64,000 bases of DNA from contig WBMW01003272.1 of NCBI GenBank assembly GCA_013396635.1, forward strand, positions 42,329-106,328. The letters are read 5' to 3'. The notes under the pieces are model-generated. The model was not told the DNA's origin, made no database searches, and was given only the letters and a program-made list of their open reading frames with translations. Every line of letters begins with the position of its first letter. Positions within the stretch are counted from its first letter, which is position 1. Source of the stretch: Penelope pileata. Taxonomy: Eukaryota > Chordata > Aves > Galliformes > Cracidae. Shown here piece by piece: positions 12,101 through 18,100 of the stretch. A program made the translations under genes and the position numbers.

Positions 12101-15100
12101 GGAGCAGGCCCTGTGCCGAAGCTGCCACCTGTGGGGGATCCATACTTGAGCAGTGTCTTAGTTTCTAACTGAAGCTTTCTTTCTTAGCTCTAAGAAGCTA
12201 TGTTGTGGTTCTGGAAGAAAAACAAAGCTGATAACACCTGTCAGTATTGAACAGAGCCAAAGACATTTTCAGTTTCTCAGGTCCTTGTGTCTCTCAGGCA
12301 GTGTCAATGTCGCAATATCTTTAGATATTGATAGACAGCTATCAGGTTACCTTGGAGCCTTCTCTTCTCCAGGCTGAACAGCCCCAGCTCTCTCAGCCTG
12401 TCTTCATAGGGGACATGTTGCATCCCTGGATCGTTTTTGTGGCCTTCCTCTGGACACGCTCCAACAGGTCTGTGTCCCTCCTGTGCTGAGGACTCCACAT
12501 CTAGATGCAGTGCTGCAGATGAGGTCTCACCAGCGCAGAGTAGAGAGGCAGGATCACCTCCCTCGACCTGCTGGCCACGCTGCTGTTGATGCAGTCCAGG
12601 GTATGGTTGGCTCCGTGGGCTGCGAGGGCACATTGCTGGCTCATGTCCAGCTTATCATCTAACAGTACCCCCATGTCCTTTTTGGCAGGGCTGTNTTAGT
12701 AATTGGTTTAGGTTACATGACAAAGCTTTGGCAGCAAGGAGGATGCTGGGATGTTCTCTGTAAGAAGAGCCCAGCAGCTGCCCCGTGTCAGATCACAACC
12801 ACGCCAGCCAGCTCCAAAAGGGATAGCAAAGAGATAGACGAATCTGAGCCAATGAATGATGCTGTGGGAACATATTTAAGGGGAAAAAATGCTGCACAAC
12901 AGCAGTTGGGAGAGAGGAGTGAGAAATAAGAGAAACAGTCCTACAGACTGTGGAGTGGCTCTGGAGATATTCAAGACCTGTCTGGATGCCTCTGTGCAGC
13001 CTACNTAGATACAAAGCTTGTGAATTCAAAGCATATTGTCCAAAATGCATACAGTGTCAATAAACAAGGCATTGTCACTTTAGAAGACAAATCAAGTGAG
13101 TATTTTAGATGTTTTTGTTTAACTTTTTATGTTGTTGTTTATTAGTTTTAAAAAAGAACAGCCAACATTAATTCTGATCTATACTAACATGTAGCATCTT
13201 TATGCTTGTATAACCACATCTATGCTTGAGTTTTTACTGAATATGCTATTGTTGTCCATTCCCATAGCAAGAATCAGTGTTTATTTTTCCATATGTGCTC
13301 TTGGATATCCCTGCTTTAGTAATTGGTTTAGGTTACATGACAAAGCTTTGGCAGCAAGGAGGATGCTGGGATGTTCTCTGTAAGAAGAGCCCAGCAGCTG
13401 CCCCGTGTCAGATCACAACCACGCCAGCCAGCTCCAAAAGGGATAGCAAAGAGATAGACGAATCTGAGCCAATGAATGATGCTGTGGGAACATATTTAAG
13501 GGGAAAAAATGCTGCACAACAGCAGTTGGGAGAGAGGAGTGAGAAATAAGAGAAACAGTCCTACAGACTGTGGAGTGGCTCTGGAGATATTCTCCTCTGT
13601 GGATGTTTTTTGCAATCAGCCTACTTTATAGGAGGGACTTCTTTAAGAATTTTGATTTTCACTATTATCTTAGAATTTGTTTAAAAACAAAACAAAGCAA
13701 CCCTGGGAAACAAGCTACCCTTCTTATTTCTTCCTTTTTTGTCTCCTATGCAGAGGACTTACCTCACTGGATATTGTCAGCAATGAAATGCTTAGCGAAT
13801 TGTAAGTAAACTCAAAAAAAAAGCAACAAGAAGCCCCTGTTTAAAAAAAAAACAAACAATGGAACTAAATGCACCTTTAACAACTCCGTTAACATTTCAT
13901 CAAATGTCACGTATATTCACAAGCAATATTTTTTCCTATCATGACTGTGAAAACAAAGTTAGAAAAGATCAGTCAGCTAACATATGTTCTCCTGCCATTG
14001 GAGATTATTCAGTGAAATTTCTTAAGGTTAAACTATTCGTATTTTTCCTCTATTACCTTTGTTTTCATTAAATCTATGAGAAATATAAATAAGATGTTAT
14101 ATGTAACAGCATATCTAAGCCTTTTTCCTGCTTGAATTTGTACTTGTATTGGCTAGAATAGCAAATAGTGATCTAGGTGATAGCTGCAAATTAATTTTCT
14201 CCATTTTTTTTTTTAATAGGGCCCATCTGCTCAGATGCGAAGCAGCCTACATATTCAGGATTTGAAAGAGATGTCTTCAAAACTATAGTGGACTACTTTG
14301 GCCAGATGAAAGAACCACTTCTTACATTTAATTTTTTCGACATTTTTGTTAGTGTGTTGGGTAAGTGGTCTGGGATGTAACAAAAAAATATTATTTTGAA
14401 TTAACTTTCTGGAGTTAATTTATCATATATAATAATACCACAGCTTGTTTGTTTAGAACCTGTCCTATCCATTCTACAGAAAGAACAGTTTTACTATTTA
14501 GTATTTCATATCTCAAGGCTGTTTTATTCTTGTATTTATAATGTGACTAACAGTACAAGAAATAGACCCTTGGACCAATGTTTAAGGGCCTCTAGTTATT
14601 GCTTAGCACTGCTATACCTAACAGATGGATTCTGATTAAATGGTGAAATCTAAACTAAAAAATGTTAGGGCTGTAAGGACTTGTTTCTAACCCTTGTAAT
14701 ATGATATTTCAGGGAGATTGGAATCCTTCAATGCTTAAAGTAAACACTGTCATTTAGTGCTTTAAAGAAAAAAGTTTAGTTAAAAATTAAACACTTCTAA
14801 GTATTGACAATAACAAATTCACCTACCATATAGCTATAGACGGCCCACAGAGAAATGTTAAATATGAAATTTTAGGGAAAGAACAAATTCTGAGTTTAAA
14901 ATCAAACATGCTTTGTAGCATGCCATTTTTCTTACTCTATGGTAAGGGGGGCAATATTGCATTTAATAAATTTTGAAACTGAAAAAAGAATTCAGAATAA
15001 TTACATTTCACAGTTGTTAAGGTTGTATAACACTTCAACTTGTACAGGTACCTGTCAGTTACTGACTTGCTTTGGAATTTAGTATTTTTGTACTTTGTTA

Positions 15101-18100
15101 GTATCTTGTTTACAATCTTACTTCAATTTGAAGCAAGTTCCATTTTTGAACTTCTAAAACAACAAATATTCTTGACAATATCTTTAGAATTCTTCCCAAT
15201 TTATTTTTGTTTTTCTATTCCATTTAAAATCTTCTAGGACTGAGCTTTATTTCATAGAATTTCAGACATAAAAATGAGAACAAAGAATTAATGTTGACAC
15301 TTATGTGCAAATGAAATTGTGCACCGTTTCAAATAAGGGGGAAAAAAACACATTTGTTTCACAAAAAATTGTGTGTTGCTTGTGGAATTTTTCCTTAAAA
15401 ATGAAAATAGATAAATATAAAAATTCATGAGAATGTAGGCTTTCAAGAACTACTTTGTTTTCAATCTCCATACATAGCTATTTTACTTAAAAGTATCAGC
15501 AGTATATGCTTGAAACTTCCAGGCTTCTCTAGTTTTGCCTAGACAGCCTACTCCAGACACCTAACACAGACATTTAAATGCCTAAAGAGTTGCACTTAAC
15601 TGTGATGTCTCAGGCTACCTGATTTAGGCAACTTCAGTTACTTGAGGTGGGATGGACCAGGTGATCCCCAGGTGTCTTCTCCTATTTTTTTTTTTTATGG
15701 TTAAGTGATTAAACTCTTCATTTAGCCAGTAAAGGGAGTTCAAGAAGAAAACTCAACTGCCTGTTTTGAAGCTTAACTCACATTTTTGTACACAAAATTG
15801 CTTGGAACTATAGTAAGAAAGAAAGTACCAGGTTAGGAAAGCTAAAGCCCAGGTAGAATTAAATCTAGCCAGGGACATAAAGGGGAACAAGAAGAATTTC
15901 TATAGGGATATCAATGATAAAAGGAAGGCTAGGGAAGATGTGGGCCCTCTCCGGAAGGAAACTGGAGACCTGGTCACGTGGGATATGGAGAAGGCTGAGG
16001 TGCTCAACGACTTCTTTGCCTCAGTCTTCACTGGCAAAGGCTCCAGACACACCACCCAAATTGCAGAAAGAGAAGGTAAGAACTGGGAGAAGGAAGAACT
16101 GCCCACTGTAAGTGAAGATCAGGTTCGAGACCACCTGAAGAACCTGAAGGTATACATGCCCATGGGGCCTGATGAGATTCATCCATGGGTCCTGAAGGAA
16201 CTGGCGGATGAAGTTGCCAACCCACTATCCATCATATTTGAAAGGTCATGGCAGTCTGGTGAAGTTCCCACTGACTGGAAAAGGGGGAACATAACCCCCA
16301 TTTTCAAGAAGGGGAAAAAAGAAGATCCTGGAAACTACAGGCCGGTCAGTCTCACCTCTGTGCCTGGCAAGATCATGGAGCAGATCCTCCTGAAGGCTCT
16401 ACTAAGGCACATGGAAAATNNNNNNNNNNNNNNNNNNNNNNNNNNNNNNNNNNNNNNNNNNNNNNNNNNNNNNNNNNNNNNNNNNNNNNNNNNNNNNNNN
16501 NNNNNNNNNNNNNNNNNNNNNNNNNNNNNNNNNNNNNNNNNNNNNNNNNNNNNNNNNNNNNNNNNNNNNNNNNNNNNNNNNNNNNNNNNNNNNNNNNNNN
16601 NNNNNNNNNNNNNNNNNNNNNNNNNNNNNNNNNNNNNNNNNNNNNNNNNNNNNNNNNNNNNNNNNNNNNNNNNNNNNNNNNNNNNNNNNNNNNNNNNNNN
16701 NNNNNNNNNNNNNNNNNNNNNNNNNNNNNNNNNNNNNNNNNNNNNNNNNNNNNNNNNNNNNNNNNNNNNNNNNNNNNNNNNNNNNNNNNNNNNNNNNNNN
16801 NNNNNNNNNNNNNNNNNNNNNNNNNNNNNNNNNNNNNNNNNNNNNNNNNNNNNNNNNNNNNNNNNNNNNNNNNNNNNNNNNNNNNNNNNNNNNNNNNNNN
16901 NNNNNNNNNNNNNNNNNNNNNNNNNNNNNNNNNNNNNNNNNNNNNNNNNNNNNNNNNNNNNNNNNNNNNNNNNNNNNNNNNNNNNNNNNNNNNNNNNNNN
17001 NNNNNNNNNNNNNNNNNNNNNNNNNNNNNNNNNNNNNNNNNNNNNNNNNNNNNNNNNNNNNNNNNNNNNNNNNNNNNNNNNNNNNNNNNNNNNNNNNNNN
17101 NNNNNNNATGGGGCTTTGAGTAACCTCGTCTAGTGGGAGGTGTCCTTGCCCATGGCAGGGCGGTTGGAACAAGATGATCTCTAAGGTCCCTTCCAACCTG
17201 AACCATTCTATGATTCTATAAAAATAAGGTGCCTAACTCTATGCGAATGCATGTAGCATGGGAAATAAACAAGGATTTAGAGATATGTCCATGCCTGCAG
17301 ACCTCTGATCTTATTGATATCAGGGACATGGTGCGGAACGCTCCTATGTCTGGAGTTTTGGAATGGAAGGACACAGATTCTTTAAGAAGGGCATATAGGT
17401 GAGGTGAGGTCACTCTCTATGTCAGTGACCAGCTGGAGTGCATGGAGCTCTGCCTGGGAATGGATGAGTAGCTGGTGGAGTTTATGAATTAAAGGGGAGG
17501 GCAAGGACAGGTGATGTTATGGCGGGGGTCAGCTAGAGGCCACCTGGACAGGAAGAACAAGTGGATGAAGCCCACTACAGGCAGATAAGAGTGGCTTTAC
17601 AGTCACAAACTCTGCTGTTCATGGTGGACTTGAACAACACTGATATCTGTTGGAGACATAAGCAATCTTGAAGATTCCTGGAATGTGTAGATGACAGCTT
17701 TCTTCTCCAAAGGACAGAAGAGCCAATGAGGAGAGGTGAAGTCGGGCCTCATTGCCACTAGTAAGGAAGGGTTTGTAAGGAATGTAAAGGTCCAAGGCAG
17801 CCTTGGCTGCAGTGACCTTGAAATGGTGGAGTTCAAGATCCTCAGGGCAGTGAGAAGGGTGCACAGCAATCTCCCAACCCTGGACTTCAAGAGAGCACAC
17901 TTTACCATTTACAGGGATCTGCTTGGTAGAGTGTGAGAGAAGCCCTGGAGGGAAGAGGGGCTCAAGAAAGCTGGCTAATAGTCAAAAATAAAAAAGCTGG
18001 CTAATAGTAGTCAAAAACTGACCTCCAACATCAGGACTTATGTGTCTCAAAACTGAGTAAGTGACAAAAATATCAGGAGGCCTGGATCTATGAACAAGGA

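Noticed and set aside
11591..13549. A 70-90 residue ORF present three times (11532-11804, 12717-12929, 13277-13549), looking like a repeated small gene
   Set aside because: It lies inside the LTR and is copied with it. It has low-complexity composition, no protein family match, and its repetition is explained by the block duplication or misassembly.
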